Position numbers and translations under genes: made by a program. A stretch of DNA of 64,000 nucleotides from assembly GCA_021234155.1 (NCBI GenBank), contig JAJEKV010000003.1, forward strand, positions 17,468,386 through 17,532,385. The letters run 5' to 3'. Numbering within the stretch: the first letter of the stretch is position 1; each line of letters begins with the position of its first letter. This DNA is from Isoetes taiwanensis. Taxonomy: Eukaryota; Streptophyta; Lycopodiopsida; Isoetales; Isoetaceae. Positions 24,019-35,722 of the stretch are shown in pieces. The notes under the pieces are model-generated. The model had not been told where the DNA came from. It made no database searches and worked only from the letters and a program-made list of their open reading frames with translations.

Positions 24019-26375
24019 GTCCATACAATTTTTACCTTGATCATAATCCTGTGAGGTATATAGAGTAGGAGCTTAGCTATTGGCGATGCTTATATGTTTC
24101 ATTTGCGAGTGTTGCAGGTATAATCAGAAGACACAACCCAACGCCGTGCGTCACACATATAGTGCATCTTTGTATTAGTAAACTTACACAATATAATAAA
24201 TTTGATAGGGATGGAACGATGTTCTCTTGCTTGCATGTAGGTCAAATTTTGAAATTTGCTTATTAGCATATATGAGTTGAAGTGCTTGACATTCCTTTGA
24301 GGTCGCATTTTGGAATTTCCCTATTGACATTTCCTTGGGTAAAATCTCTTACTTTTGAATACCTAGGAAAAGAAATTTGAATTGAACTTGAATACTTCAA
24401 AGCCCTGCAACGCCAGACACCATAACTCGTAAGTATTATAGACTATTTCAATATGAAGATAGAATAGGTAAGAATGCATATCGCCTACGTCTATATGTGA
24501 GATGGATTAACCTTCATAACATTTAATGTTGTGGTACTAAACGTCTATAAAGGAGGCAAAATTTCTCCTAAAGTTTTGCAGAAAATGGAATATGAAAATC
24601 CCCTATTATTAAAGACACAGAGGTATTAGAAGGTTCTTACACATCAAGATAAGGAGACACAAACATCTTTTTATCGAAGGTATCTAGTAAAGTTTAAGTT
24701 TCATCCACCTTCTGATGCAGCATGGTACTCCAAGGACCAACTCAAGGAGTATAAAGCACTTCTGGATGAGTATAAACAAATTCTGAGACATGTTTAACTT
24801 GAAATTGTTTCAATATTATGATTTTCATTTGTTGCAACAAATATTATATGTCTGGACATGATAACCAAAGGAATTCCAACGTGGAATATCTAAAGATTGA
24901 TATATGTTGGTCAAGTCGTCTAAGGTTCAAGTATCTCCAATTAAATTGAGATGAAAGTCATTAGACTGAGGTTTGGGGGTGGAGTTTCCCTCTACCATGC
25001 ACTGGGACTCTTTCATTCATCTACAAGAGACAGCGGGCTGGAAGGCGCTACATGCAATGCAGAACAATAGTCATAGAGCGGAGTTGTATGGTTGGACCCA
25101 TCAGTCACACCTGTAAGGTCTTAGTGGAGCCTATCCTTTTATAGGGGGTCGAGGATTGGGGCCTTTTAGTGTCTCTCGCTACCTAGAATGACTTGGAGCT
25201 GGCGCCGAAAGTATTCTTGGCTCGGGCACTTGGGATGAAGTCCATGGTCCCTTATCAAATCATGTTGCAGGAGACAAGTTTCTTACGACTTCAGAGGGCG
25301 GTCCTTGATCGGCACGTCGTCTACTTTCAGAAGGTGATCACTATGGACAACGCTCGTCTCCTTAGCCTGGCGTATACCGTGGCAATGGAGCCACAATATA
25401 GGTTAAAATTAGAGGGGAAACCACAATTCATTAATTAAACTAATGTGATGTGCTACTTGCAGGCCAATAGAGGAGGGCCAACAAATGGAGAGAGCGCATC
25501 ACGCGAAGAATAAGAGTTATAACTTTTGTCTTTAATTATGACTCCGAAGTATGATATGATACTAAGTTATTATAACAATAAACTCATTGAGGCTATGTAG
25601 TTTTGTATAAGGAAGTTTATCTATTTTAGCATGGTCCATGATTTTTTACTATTCTATTCTATTCTATTCTTGCATAAGAAATGACAATTGAACGCCTTCT
25701 TAATGTAAATTTCCTAGCTAATAAAAAAAAAAAAAAAAATAGTTCTATCATGTAGAATATTCAAATGAAGTTATTGCATAGAAGGCCAAGACTGGACATG
25801 ATTGTTCGTAGGGATTAACCATGAATTCTGTCCAAAGAGATACGAGCAAAGACAACTAAGTATCGAGACATGCCTCGAAAAAATGTCTCGTATTGTCCAC
25901 GATCTTGTCTGAACTGACTCGCCATTAGGCATGAGGATTGTCGATAAAGTAAACATAGATAACCTGCAAAACAAGTCACTATGTGACTCTAGATATAAAA
26001 AAAAATGAGTCTTTATGCTATCACACAGGCTTGAAAGGAATTACGACAAAGAAAACAAACATAAAAAACACTACTCTGAGAAACAGAAGATATATAAAAT
26101 GATATAATTTTAGCTATGGAGACTACCAAGAGCCATCGGATGATACAATGAGTAGGGGCATTAAACCCACAATCACGCTAAAGTGTGTCTTTAAAATGCA
26201 CTAGAAGATGTCAAGGACGATGAGGCCATTTGATATAAAAGAAGTCGATACAATGGATCTCTCGCCAAGCTGCATATGCTATAAATACTCCTTTAACTAA
26301 TTGCTTGTTTATCAAAGGGACGGTATTGAACTGTCCTATACAATTGTACAGCGTGCCAGCATACTTATTACTGCT
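24019..26375. other. Gene-free stretch
   Basis: No supportable gene. About 25190-25435 has an open frame of 81 codons with moderate coding-like composition (FLRLQRAVLDRHVVYFQ) but no known motif; it may be a transposon fragment. A short (TTCTA)n array occurs at 25650-25672 and an A-tract at 25722-25739. Confidence 0.4.
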
Positions 26376-26515
26376 AAGGTTTTTCCCTTGAAAACCCTTT
26401 GGGGCGGGGGTTTTTAATCCTGTCAGTAATACGCTTGCTGCTCTCTTTTTGTTTGGGTCCCATAGGCCAATTGGTCTCCGTGGATGCTAAAAAATCTATT
26501 CTATTCTATTCTTAA
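26376..26515 (+). repeat. Dispersed repeat with (TTCTA)n tail, copy 1
   Basis: Contains CCCTTGAAAACC...GGTCTCCGTGGATG...AAAAAATCTATTCTATTCTATTC. The reverse complement of 35581-35722 matches it along its length, including the pentanucleotide tail. A SINE-like element or the 3' end of a LINE would have this form. Confidence 0.65.
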
Positions 26516-26689
26516 CAATCTAAATGAATTAAGTGCAAAATTGAAATCAATCATAAAACTACCCAAGCCTCCGGTTGTGCCTGTTTGCTAGTCGTCTTCT
26601 TTTATTTGTTCTTCCTTTTCTTTACTTTTTAGTAGGCTTGCCTAGTCCCCCCCACAAAAAAAAAGGGCATTCCAAGAATTCCTCGCAAC

Positions 26690-27842
26690 CTTTCCTACAA
26701 GAATTCCTAGTTCTGGAGGAGGTTGTAAGAATTGTGAAGCATCGGGAGGCAGATCTGGCAGAAAAAGCAGCACTAGATGCTCAACGGAAGCAGCAGGCTG
26801 ATTCCTCATGGCAAGCAGGGAATTCCTCGAGGAGAGGAAGGTATAATAACAAGAGAGATGGAGCTGCTGCCCGCTCTATGGATGTGCAGGCCAGCAATAG
26901 CCAAGGGCCACAAAATAGATCGTCCTGGATGTCTGCAGAAGAAAGGGATATGTGCATCAATGAGAGGCGATGCTTTAGGTTCCGAGAGCTTGGACATTGG
27001 GCACGAGATTGTCCTAATACCAGAACATATGGTGGGTATACTGCCTCCACGGGATCTGAGAATCAACGAGGAGGAAGGCAGAATCAGCAATCAAAGCAAC
27101 CGGAAGACAATGCACCTAGACGGGGTCAAGGAAGGGGTGGCCCATGGCACAGGGACCGAGGTGGCCGTGGTAGAGGTTATGGAAGAAAAGACAGCAGGTC
27201 GGGGGCAGCAAGGGATCAGGGAAGAGGAGAAGCACGGGCTGCCACTATTCGAGATCCGCCTACTGAGACTATGCACATGTACGCTGCAGTGGAGCAGGGC
27301 AATGTGGATGGTCAAGCTGCTGTTATTCGCGTCCCAGGTATTATTGATGGATGGTCAGTTGTTTCTCCAAAGTTAGTTGCTAAGCTAAATTTGCATGCGA
27401 TTGAACGGCCCGCGAGGTATGTAGAACTAGCCGATGACAAGGTTAAGCCATCGTATGCTATGGTCGAGTGCCTTGAATTTAAGGCGGGGAATATGGTGTC
27501 TCATGCTGGTTTTGAGGTTATTGGCCTTGGAAGGTATGATGCCATACTGGGAATGTCATGGTTGAGATGGTGGGGTGCTCGCATTGACTGCGCTAGGCAA
27601 CTAGTTCGTTGCTCTAGTCCAGATGGGGAAGAGCATGTATTGGAAGGGTTAGTTTCATCGCATGCCATCATTCCATTGACTTGGAAGGGGCTTAAGAAGC
27701 AACTCAGGAGAGGTTGCTCCAGAATGGGATGTGCAGTATTAGGAGATAGCTTGCTAGGCTCGACAGAGTTGCAAGAGGAGACCATTGTCCCTGAAGTGAA
27801 TACGTATTGGATGAGTTTAAAGATGTATTTCCAGAGGAATTG
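26690..27842 (+). pseudogene. Chromovirus gag (3' part) and protease
   Basis: The plus-strand frame encodes the C-terminal nucleocapsid part and the protease. The zinc knuckle near 26970-27015 reads CFRFRELGHWARDC, where the usual CX2CX4HX4C has lost its second Cys. A long Arg/Gly-rich linker (RGGRGRGYGRK) follows. The protease region (27320-27600) keeps the downstream hydrophobic ILGMSWL motif, but the active-site Asp-Ser/Thr-Gly is replaced by sequence around IIDGWS. Gag is truncated at its N-terminus. The frame overlaps and shifts into the polymerase. Confidence 0.8.
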
Positions 27843-29040
27843 ATGCAGTTGCCTCCTCATAGATTGGTAGATCATGAAATCGAGCTCATTCCAGGAGCTG
27901 AGCCTACATCCCGACCATCTTATACGTTTCATGCCTTAGAAATTGCGGAGTTGAAAAAGCAATTGGCTGGATTGCTGGATCAAGGCTTTATAAGGCCCAG
28001 TACATCTCCATTTGACACTCCTGTTTTATTTGTGAAGAAAAAAGATGGTGCATTGAGACTTTGCATTGATTACACGATGCTTAATCAAATCACAGTTAAA
28101 AACAGATATGCGTTGCCCAGGGTAGATGAGTTGTTTAATCAATTGGGTCAAGCTAAGTATTTTACTAAGATCTTCGGGCCGGATACCACCAGATAAGGAT
28201 TAGGGAATCATACATTTACAAGACAGCCTTCCGGACACGTTACCGTCATTATGAGTTTGTTGTGATGCCATTTGGTTTAAACAATGTGCCTGCTACCTTT
28301 ATGCGCTGATGAATGATGTTTTTAGACCTTTCTTGGACAATTTTATATTAGTGTTCTTCGATGATATTCTAGTTTATTCGAGAACCCTGCAAGAACACGT
28401 GGAGCATGTAAGGCAGACGTTAAGATTCTGAGAGAAGAGAAGTTGTATGGGAAAATGTCTAAATGCTCTTTTGCACAGCGTAAATTAGTGTATTTGGGCC
28501 ATGTAATTTTTGAAGAGGGCGTTGCGCTAGATCCCGCCAAGATAGAAGCTGTGAAAGATTGGCCAGTGCCACAGACCGTGAAGGAAGTAAGAGCTTTTTT
28601 GGAACTTGCAGGTTACTATCGCAAATTTGTCCCTAAATTTTCCAAGATTGCTGCCCCTCTCACTTCATTATTGAAGAAGGGGATTAGTTTGGCTTGGAAT
28701 GATGATATTTGATATGGACCAGCCCATTCAAGTGGTCACAGATGCCTCTGGGAAGGCTATTGGTGGAGCTTTGATACAGAATGGTAAGGTTTGTACCTAT
28801 ACATCTCGTAAATTGTCACCAGTAGAGCAGAATTATCCAGTACATGATTTGGAGATGTTGGCAATTATACATGCTTTGCGTGCATGGAGGCACTATCTAT
28901 TAGGTCGTCATTTCTCATTGAAGACTGACCATTAAAATCTAAATTTTTTTGTAAAGCAACCGCATTTGAATAATAGGTAGCGGAGATGGATGCAATTGCG
29001 AGAAGAATACGATTTTGAGATTATCAGCCGGGCAAGGAGA
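27807..29040 (+). pseudogene. Chromovirus reverse transcriptase and RNase H
   Basis: 27807-28190 encodes the RT fingers ([31 protein letters not shown]). A frameshift falls near 28170, in the stretch that normally reads as the first catalytic Asp region. From 28200 to 28700 the palm continues; the catalytic motif is FFDDILVYS (about 28350-28376), with Phe in place of the usual Tyr. RNase H (28700-28960) keeps VVTDASGKAIGGAL and HDLEMLAI and then meets TAA in place of a likely CAA codon at about 28935. More frame changes occur near 28300, 28420 and 29030. Confidence 0.85.
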
Positions 29041-29042
29041 AT

Positions 29043-30540
29043 GTGATAGCAGATGCTTTATCTCGTAGATCCCTTTTGACCTCTATTAGTGTGCTCCAGG
29101 GTCAATGGGATGCTCATCTCATGGATAAGGTGGCAAGAGATCCATATTTTGGGCCGGTGCTTGCCGATATCAAACAAGGGTCTACCGAGTTTCCACAATA
29201 CTCGTTATCTAATGGAGTCTTGTATTATAAAGGCCGGATGTGCATTCCAGAAGATTTGGAGTTAAGGATGAGGTTTTTATATGAAACGCATGATAGTCCA
29301 TTAGCAGGACATCCCTAGGTGCACAAGACTCAAAGGAAGGTCAGACAAAATTTCTTTTGGCCAAGGCAGAAGAAAATGGTTAAGGAGTATGTGGCAAAAT
29401 ATTTGGCGTGTCAGAAGGTCAAAGCTTCACGATCTAAAGTCCCAGCGGAGCTGCAACCATTGGAAGTTCCTTCATCCAAATGGGAATGCATTGGCATGGA
29501 CGTCATTGTAGATCTACCTCGCACGAGGGCAGGGTATAATGCCATTTATGTTGTGGTAGACAGATTAACTAAGCAAGCACATTTTATGCCGACAAAGACG
29601 ACAGCTACAGCTATGGATATCTCCAAGTTATTTGTTAAGGAAATTTTTAGATTGCATGGTATGCCACGTACCATTACCTCAGATCGAGACTCCAGGTTTA
29701 TGAGTCATTTCTGGCAAGGATTGTTCGGAATGTGGGAACTAGGCTAAATACTAGCACTGCATACCATCCCCAAACAGACGGGCAAGTGGAGCGAGTAAAT
29801 CAGGTTTTGAAAGATATGTTAAGAATGTACGTGCCAAGCCAGCCTAACGCGTGGGATTCCTATTTGCATTTGGCAGAGTTTGGGTACAACAATACGTACC
29901 AAGAATTTATCAGGATGAGTCCCTTTGAGGCAATGTATGGGAAAGAGTGCCGATGCCCACTGAATTGGAGGGATTCTACTTGGAATGTGGAGATGGCCAA
30001 TGAGGGTGGCCCAGGATTTGGATGCACAATTGAGAAGACTTCGTCAGAATCTCGCAATAGCTCAGAATAGGCAGAAGCAATATGCGAACAATAGGCGTAA
30101 ACCTTTGGAATTCACCGAAGGCCAGTATGTATTTTTACGGATTAATCCCAAACAGAGCTCATTGGCATTTAAAAGTACGGGAAAGTGGGCTCCAAGATAT
30201 GCAGGACCTTTTAAAGTGTTGGAACGAATTGGCAAGGTAGCTTACAGGTTGGAATTACCTTCGCATGTTAGGGTGCATAATGTGTTCCATGTGAACAACT
30301 TGAGGAAGTATGTTTTTGATCCATCGCATATGCTTGCCGACGATGATTTAGTAAGCAGGGATGAATTTTTATATCACCGACCAGAGCGTATCTTGCAAAC
30401 GGAGACACGCAAGCTTCGAAGACGAACAATCACAAGATTTTTGGTCCAATGGTCAGGTTGTCCAATTGAAGACGCAACGTGGAAAGATTCAAAGTGAATT
30501 CTTCGCCAATTTCCTGAGCTCGCCCATTAAAACATGGGTT
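29043..30540 (+). pseudogene. Chromovirus integrase with C-terminal chromodomain
   Basis: The zinc-binding HHCC region (29270-29430) has both His but only the second Cys (YLACQ). The catalytic core keeps Asp in GMDVIVDLP (about 29497), Asp in TSDRDSRF (about 29680) and Glu in QTDGQVERVN (about 29790). Stops or frame changes occur at 29317-29319, about 29730 and about 30070. 29985-30497 is the open C-terminal part: a GPFKVLERIGKVAYRLELP module followed by a chromodomain-like segment. Chromodomains of this group are thought to steer integration to heterochromatin. Confidence 0.88.
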
Positions 30541-30548
30541 AAAGATTT

Positions 30549-30559
30549 GAAGGGAAGAA
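30549..30559 (+). promoter_or_regulatory. Polypurine tract before 3' LTR
   Basis: GAAGGGAAGAA lies directly before the TG that opens the LTR, as needed for plus-strand priming. Confidence 0.8.
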
Positions 30560-33119
30560 TGTAACGAGCCTGGCGAGTTAGCAGACGATTGATGTAAGTA
30601 AATTAATACAATTTAGTATGATTATGAGGGACCATGAAACTAATACTAAAGTTGGGAAAATACATACATGGTATGTATATAATGCTTATACAGAAAGTCT
30701 ATAAATACTAAATTGTAGAGGAATTGAGGTTTTTTCTCTGAGGCAAACCTTTTGAGGAGGAGTTTTTGTGAAGGAGATTTGGAGTGTGAGCAGGACAATT
30801 GCAAAGACAGCGTAATCATGTGGGTGGTTTATAGCTTACACCGGGGATGTTAGGATGATTGAATTTGATTTAGGCCAAGAAATGCTTATGAAGCTATTAA
30901 GAATATGAATTATCAATATCAATTGTAAGTAATAGATGGTGGATTAAATTGTATTACATTAATTGACAGGTTCGATTTGGCCTAGTTCTTAAACTTTGGT
31001 TGGATGCTGGGGTTCACCAGGGAAGAATCCGATGTAAGAGACTAGCCAAGGGTGAGCGTGAAGGGCTCGGAATTAACTAAGAGCAACCAGTCTGGAATAA
31101 TAAAGAAACATAATATTGAAGCATGAGAAGATCTGGAATGACCTGAGGCAGGTCGAATTGGTCTGAGAACAGGCCGAAATTAGTCCAGAAGGGCTAGTAG
31201 AAAGTTAAAAGGACAGAAGGCCCTAATGCCTTCGTTGGAGCTGTTGGGCCGCGACCTGTTAGGGTCGAAGACAAGCCTGTAAAACCAATAAAAGAAATCA
31301 AAGTTAGGTTAAGGGGCTAAAAACAAAATAACTAATACTTGGGCTAAGGACAATTGAAAATAGTAACACTAAAATCAAATAAACATACACTATGGGGTTG
31401 CCATGGAACTTAGATCTGTTAGCTAGGGTTGTGGAGGCTGGGCTAGTGATGCTAAAGGAGATGCTAGTAAATATTAAGTTAATATCTGCATATTAAATTA
31501 CGTAACTTAATGTGAAACCATGGTCGTCTTCCTTAAACTATTATTAACATGAAGCTTGGGTAAGGAGACGAAATATTAATGAAATAGAAGGGAAATGTAT
31601 CCTATATTTAACAACATTAATAATATAATGTAGAAGTCACGATCTTTCTTTATGGGGAGAAAGAGGTTGGAAATGTAACATAACTTGCTGGGATATGGCA
31701 TAGGGCTGGGAATGGTACTGGGAACATTTTATAGTTGCAAACTAGACTTAAACCTAGAAAAATCCATGATCAAGGTTCGTTAGTAAGGAACCAAGGGTAA
31801 AATTGGTAATGTTATGTGGTCATGGTTGTTATGCATGTTTATATGTCATTACCCATATGAATCTCGGATATGTTAATGTGGCATGGTTATGGCCTCTTGT
31901 GATGCATATGTAAAAGGAAATGCATAGGATTTGCATTTGAACTATTTTAGCTGGGTATTACCATCATACATGATAATGTCTAGGAAATGTGGTTATGATG
32001 GCATTTAAAGCATGTGGAAATATTGCATAAGTGCATAATCTCTGGGGCCGAAGTCCCTGTGTGGTGGCTTGGACTTGCGGTTATGTTTGTGCGTGACATC
32101 GGGCATTGTTATCCTGGCTGGATTCTTTGTCGCGCTACATAGCAGAAGTGGTCCTCCAGTGCTGGATGCAACGTGGATGGGTGTGTACACATGAGGCAAA
32201 CCCCGCCCGTATTGGCTGCAGGGCCTGATCAGCCCGGGTGGCATGTTAGAACCGGAGTAGGCACTGTATGCGGATGAGTTTGCTAATGCAGGGGATATGA
32301 GGTGTTATTGTGGTATATGTATGCATACTAATCTGGTTGGGTGTATGCAGTAGGACTATTGGTGGTAAGCTTGCATAGGTGCTATGTTATAAGTTGTTAT
32401 GCATGAATAGTTCCTAGAATGCTCCAAACCCCCACTTAGTCTTTAGGACTAACCCCCAGGTTGGTGTAAGCAGTAGCTGATGGAGCCGAGTGCAGTAAGG
32501 CCGCTGAGACCCGGGGTTAGAGGTCCTGATAGGATTCGGGAGTTGGAGGCCAGATTTCCCCTAGGAGCGAAGTTCTGGCGTGAGGAGGTGCTAGATTTCC
32601 TTCACGTGTTGGAGGACGAGGCTAGTGTGCATATGCCAAAGATCGCCCAGAGTTCAGAAGAAGGCCATCCTTCCGGGGTAGAAACTAGTGTGGGATCTAC
32701 CCTCGGTTTTGTGGAACATTCTTTAGAAGGCAATGAAGTCCACCTATACGCGGATGAAGGGGATGACCTCCCATTGGATTCGGGGGATCAAGCGGCTATA
32801 GATACCTTAATGAGTGAATCTTCTGATGGTAAGAGCTCTTGTATTGAAGACTTTTCCCATAACTAATAGTTATATTGATTGTGGATTTGACATTGTTGAA
32901 GGTTTTGGATGTATATACATGTACTATGTGAATTGTCTTCAATACTTGTTGGATATCTAATGTGAATAAAGATTGGATTCTTTACCGTGTTATATGGGTT
33001 TACAAGTTGCATAAGGTATTTAATTAGTCCAACCTCCCTTGTCAGTGCTAGTAATAATGGAATGGAACCAACAGGATCCCAAGTTGCCTTGGAGAGGGCA
33101 GCTTGGAAGCCCGTTATAT
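30560..33119 (+). repeat. 3' LTR of the chromovirus
   Basis: Begins TGTAACGAGCC right after the polypurine tract. The far end is inferred from AGCCCGTTA at 33109-33117, the near mirror of the start (CGGGCT...GTTACA would be expected; the final CA appears mutated to TA). A TATATAATG-like box at about 30676-30684, an AATAAA at about 32966 and GC-rich sequence at 32040-32280 fall inside. No second copy is in the window, so the 3' boundary cannot be proven. Confidence 0.6.
32480..32866 (+). CDS. Short open reading frame inside the chromovirus LTR
   Basis: An ATG-initiated 128-residue frame (MEPSAVRPLRPG...) in the last fifth of the LTR, followed 100 bp later by AATAAA. It is acidic toward the C-terminus and has no recognisable domain. 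It may be an accidental frame in a GC-richer part of the LTR, or a small LTR-encoded or R-region product. Confidence 0.25.
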   Translation: MEPSAVRPLRPGVRGPDRIRELEARFPLGAKFWREEVLDFLHVLEDEASVHMPKIAQSSEEGHPSGVETSVGSTLGFVEHSLEGNEVHLYADEGDDLPLDSGDQAAIDTLMSESSDGKSSCIEDFSHN

Positions 33120-34700
33120 AAACTAATCATAAGGTGCCACATGGTCACCCTTTTCAATATTAATATTAATGCCTACTTCCTTATCTAATATTTATTTCTA
33201 TAAACATTAGAAGTTGGCACCCTTAGGCCCAACTTTGGCTAGCCCCAGTAATGTCCCCATAGCCCAATCACTGGCTTATGGTTTGCCATATAGCAATTGT
33301 CCCCTGGCATTCCATCGGCAGTACTCTAATGCTCATGGAATTTCGTTAGGGGTCCATCAATACTGGCCATACCCTTGGAAGCACCTTTAACGCTACAAGA
33401 GGATAGCCATTTTTCATCATTTTAGTATCATCTTAAATTGCAAAAAGTACTAAGTGATAAAAATAATGATATTCAAGGTATAATGACACTACCAATGACA
33501 AGATTCTATATCTATAGCCTTTCAAGACATGGCCTAGTGGCAGGACCTTAAACTGCCACACCCAAACTCGCGAGTTCAAACATGACCAATATTGGTCTAG
33601 TAATTGGGACCTTAAAAATTCCATTGCCTTGAGGGCACATGTTCAAGTACGACCAATCGGTCCTCTGGTGGAGACCTTAAACTTGCCATATGCAAAGCAA
33701 CTCCTAGAATATCTTGCCTAGGTAGTGGATTGGCTTCCATATGATATGTAGAATGTATTCATGATGTGGTGTTGAATAGAATGACGTCTTTAAAAAAAGA
33801 AGAAGGGAGATTCTATCATCTATAACATCATCAATATCGTCATAAATATGGCCAACAATTATATTAGTACTAAATGACAATACATGGGTTACTAATAGCG
33901 TCATTAATAATATTACATATTGCATCAGCTTTACCATCATTCATTATTAATGACAATATAAGTGTTATAGCTCATACCAGTTACAGTATCACCCATAGCA
34001 ATATCACATATTAGCAATATTATATCAGTGCTAGCATATGACGCTATATGTGTCGATAATAGCATCATGGATAATATCACGACTTACAATACTCTATCAC
34101 TTGTCGTGAATTTGATAACGGTTATACAAGTGTTAATGCTTATGACAATTATAATATTATTTGTAATGGCACTACCTTCTTCAAGCTCCCATAAACAAAG
34201 TACACAAGACGGTAATATTAGAACAAAAATGAAAGAAATTCTATTAAGGAAATTCCCAAGTGCCATTTTATCTCTTATATCATGTGCAATATCCTCTAGT
34301 TCATCATCATCAAGTTGTAGATGCAGCAAATGTGAGGCCTCCCTATCATTCTAGGGAAAGGTCCTTATGCACAAATATCAACATTCGAAGTGAAGTGGTG
34401 TTCCATTGAGCTGAATGAAAAAATAGTACAATGACCCATGGGGAAACAAACTGATGAATCCCAAAATGAGTGAAGAGGGGAACAAAATGATGAACCCCAA
34501 ATGGGTAAATCAACAAACACAACCTCGGGTTAGACCCCCACGTAGAACATCTAGAAGGCCGTTGTACTGCAATGCTCCCAAACTACAACAACTGCAAAAG
34601 TCAGATCGCGCCACCCATCCAAGCAGTGACTCAAATCCGCCCCGCTAAGATACCGCTCCATGCGTCCCACCTAGCCACTTGTATAAAAACAACCACATGC
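33120..34700. other. Gene-free, AT-rich
   Basis: No supportable gene. Around 33750-34200 the sequence is rich in AATAT, ATCAT and TTATA words with many short direct repeats. The block GGAAAGGTCCTTATGCACAAATATCAACATTC (34355-34386) recurs with few changes at 35476-35507. Confidence 0.4.
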
Positions 34701-34707
34701 ACATCAG

Positions 34708-35140
34708 AGTGCTCCAAACTGCAGGACCAAACCACATATGATTGTCAACTGTGTTAGGAGCCATCTACGGGCCAAGAGTAAGCAAGCTACAAAGTGGGAC
34801 TAGAAATACAAGAGCACATATCAAAATGGAAAAGATGATCCATGAGGATCCTCGGAAACCACGAGGCTATGCCGAGATAGGAAAATATAGACTTGACCCA
34901 GAGGTAGATAAAAAGCAGCTTCATGCACATGAGTGAGCTCCAAACTACAAGACCGGACCATATGCGACTATCAAATGTGTTAGAAGCCATCCACGGGCCA
35001 AGAGTCAGCAAACTATAAAGTCGAAATAGAAATACAAGAGCATAATATCAAAAATTGAAGAGATGATCCATAATGATCCTCGGAAGCCACGGGGCTACGC
35101 CGAGATAAGAAAAATATATGCCCGACCTGGGGGGGCTTCC
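34708..35140. repeat. Two-copy tandem repeat, unit about 224 bp
   Basis: Copy 1 starts GAGTGCTCCAAACT (34708) and copy 2 starts GAGTGAGCTCCAAACT (34931). Both continue through CGGGCCAAGAGT, GAAATACAAGAGCA, GATGATCCAT and GGCTA(T/C)GCCGAGATA. The copies differ at roughly one base in six, so the duplication is old. Confidence 0.75.
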
Positions 35141-35430
35141 CCTTGGTGCCCTCCAGAAGCGCCATGTGCTACGCTGGGAAAAATGCAAAAGCCCATCGGC
35201 CAACACTGAACAAAAAGCAAAACCCATATAGGAGAGTAAGAGGTGGGGGGAGGGGGGAACTTCGTACCACAACAAGATTCAGCTAAGAGGAAACGCCGAT
35301 GAGGAATGCAGGAAGACACAAGGCTTTTATGGGAGAAAAGGCCAAAGAAAGCCTGCGCTATAGCAGGCTTGTGCCAAAGAAAGCTTGGATCCAAAAGCAG
35401 AGCTGGTGCCAAAACTGGCGTCCCCTTCCC

Positions 35431-35478
35431 TAGAATGATGGTTCTCTTCTATATAAGAAGAGAACCATTGCATTCTAG
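35431..35478. repeat. Hairpin centred on ATATA
   Basis: ATGGTTCTCTTCT (35438-35450) and AGAAGAGAACCAT (35456-35468) are perfect 13-bp arms around ATATA. The flanks TAGAATG and CATTCTA extend the symmetry after a short mismatch. The TATA in the loop resembles an LTR promoter region, but no LTR ends are seen. Confidence 0.65.
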
Positions 35479-35580
35479 GAAAGGTTCTTATGCACAAATA
35501 TCAACATCCGACACAAAGAGGAACCTCCCTCAAACCCCATCATAGATTGAGACCACAAGAGATTGTAAGGCACACTGCTA

Positions 35581-35722
35581 GGAATAGAATAGAATAGAAT
35601 AGATTTTTTAACGTCCACAGAGACCAATAGGTCATGGGACCCATACAATGGGCTAGTACAATCATTACTACTAGGATTAAAAAACCCCTGTCTCGAAAGG
35701 TTTTCAAGGGAAAGTGTAACGA
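35581..35722 (-). repeat. Dispersed repeat with (TTCTA)n tail, copy 2 (inverted)
   Basis: On the minus strand this reads CCCTTGAAAACC...GGGTTTTTTAATCCTAGTAG...GGTCTCTGTGGACGTTAAAAAATC then (TATTC)n. It matches 26376-26515 in opposite orientation. Confidence 0.65.

Larger units (their letters stand above)
26650..33119 (+). mobile_element. Ty3/Gypsy chromovirus, 5'-truncated, with 3' LTR
   Basis: The order gag, protease, reverse transcriptase, RNase H, integrase, chromodomain, polypurine tract, LTR is that of a chromodomain Gypsy element. The 5' LTR and start of gag are missing; the homology begins abruptly near 26680. The chromodomain end (PERILQTETRKLRRRT...VQWSG) and an LTR beginning TGTAACGAGCC suggest the Tekay/Del-like group, but this is by resemblance only. 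The reading frame is broken by several frameshifts and stops, so it is inactive. Confidence 0.88.

Noticed and set aside
26777-27376. 199-codon open frame in another frame over gag
   Set aside because: Shadow of the Arg/Gly-rich gag linker in the true frame.
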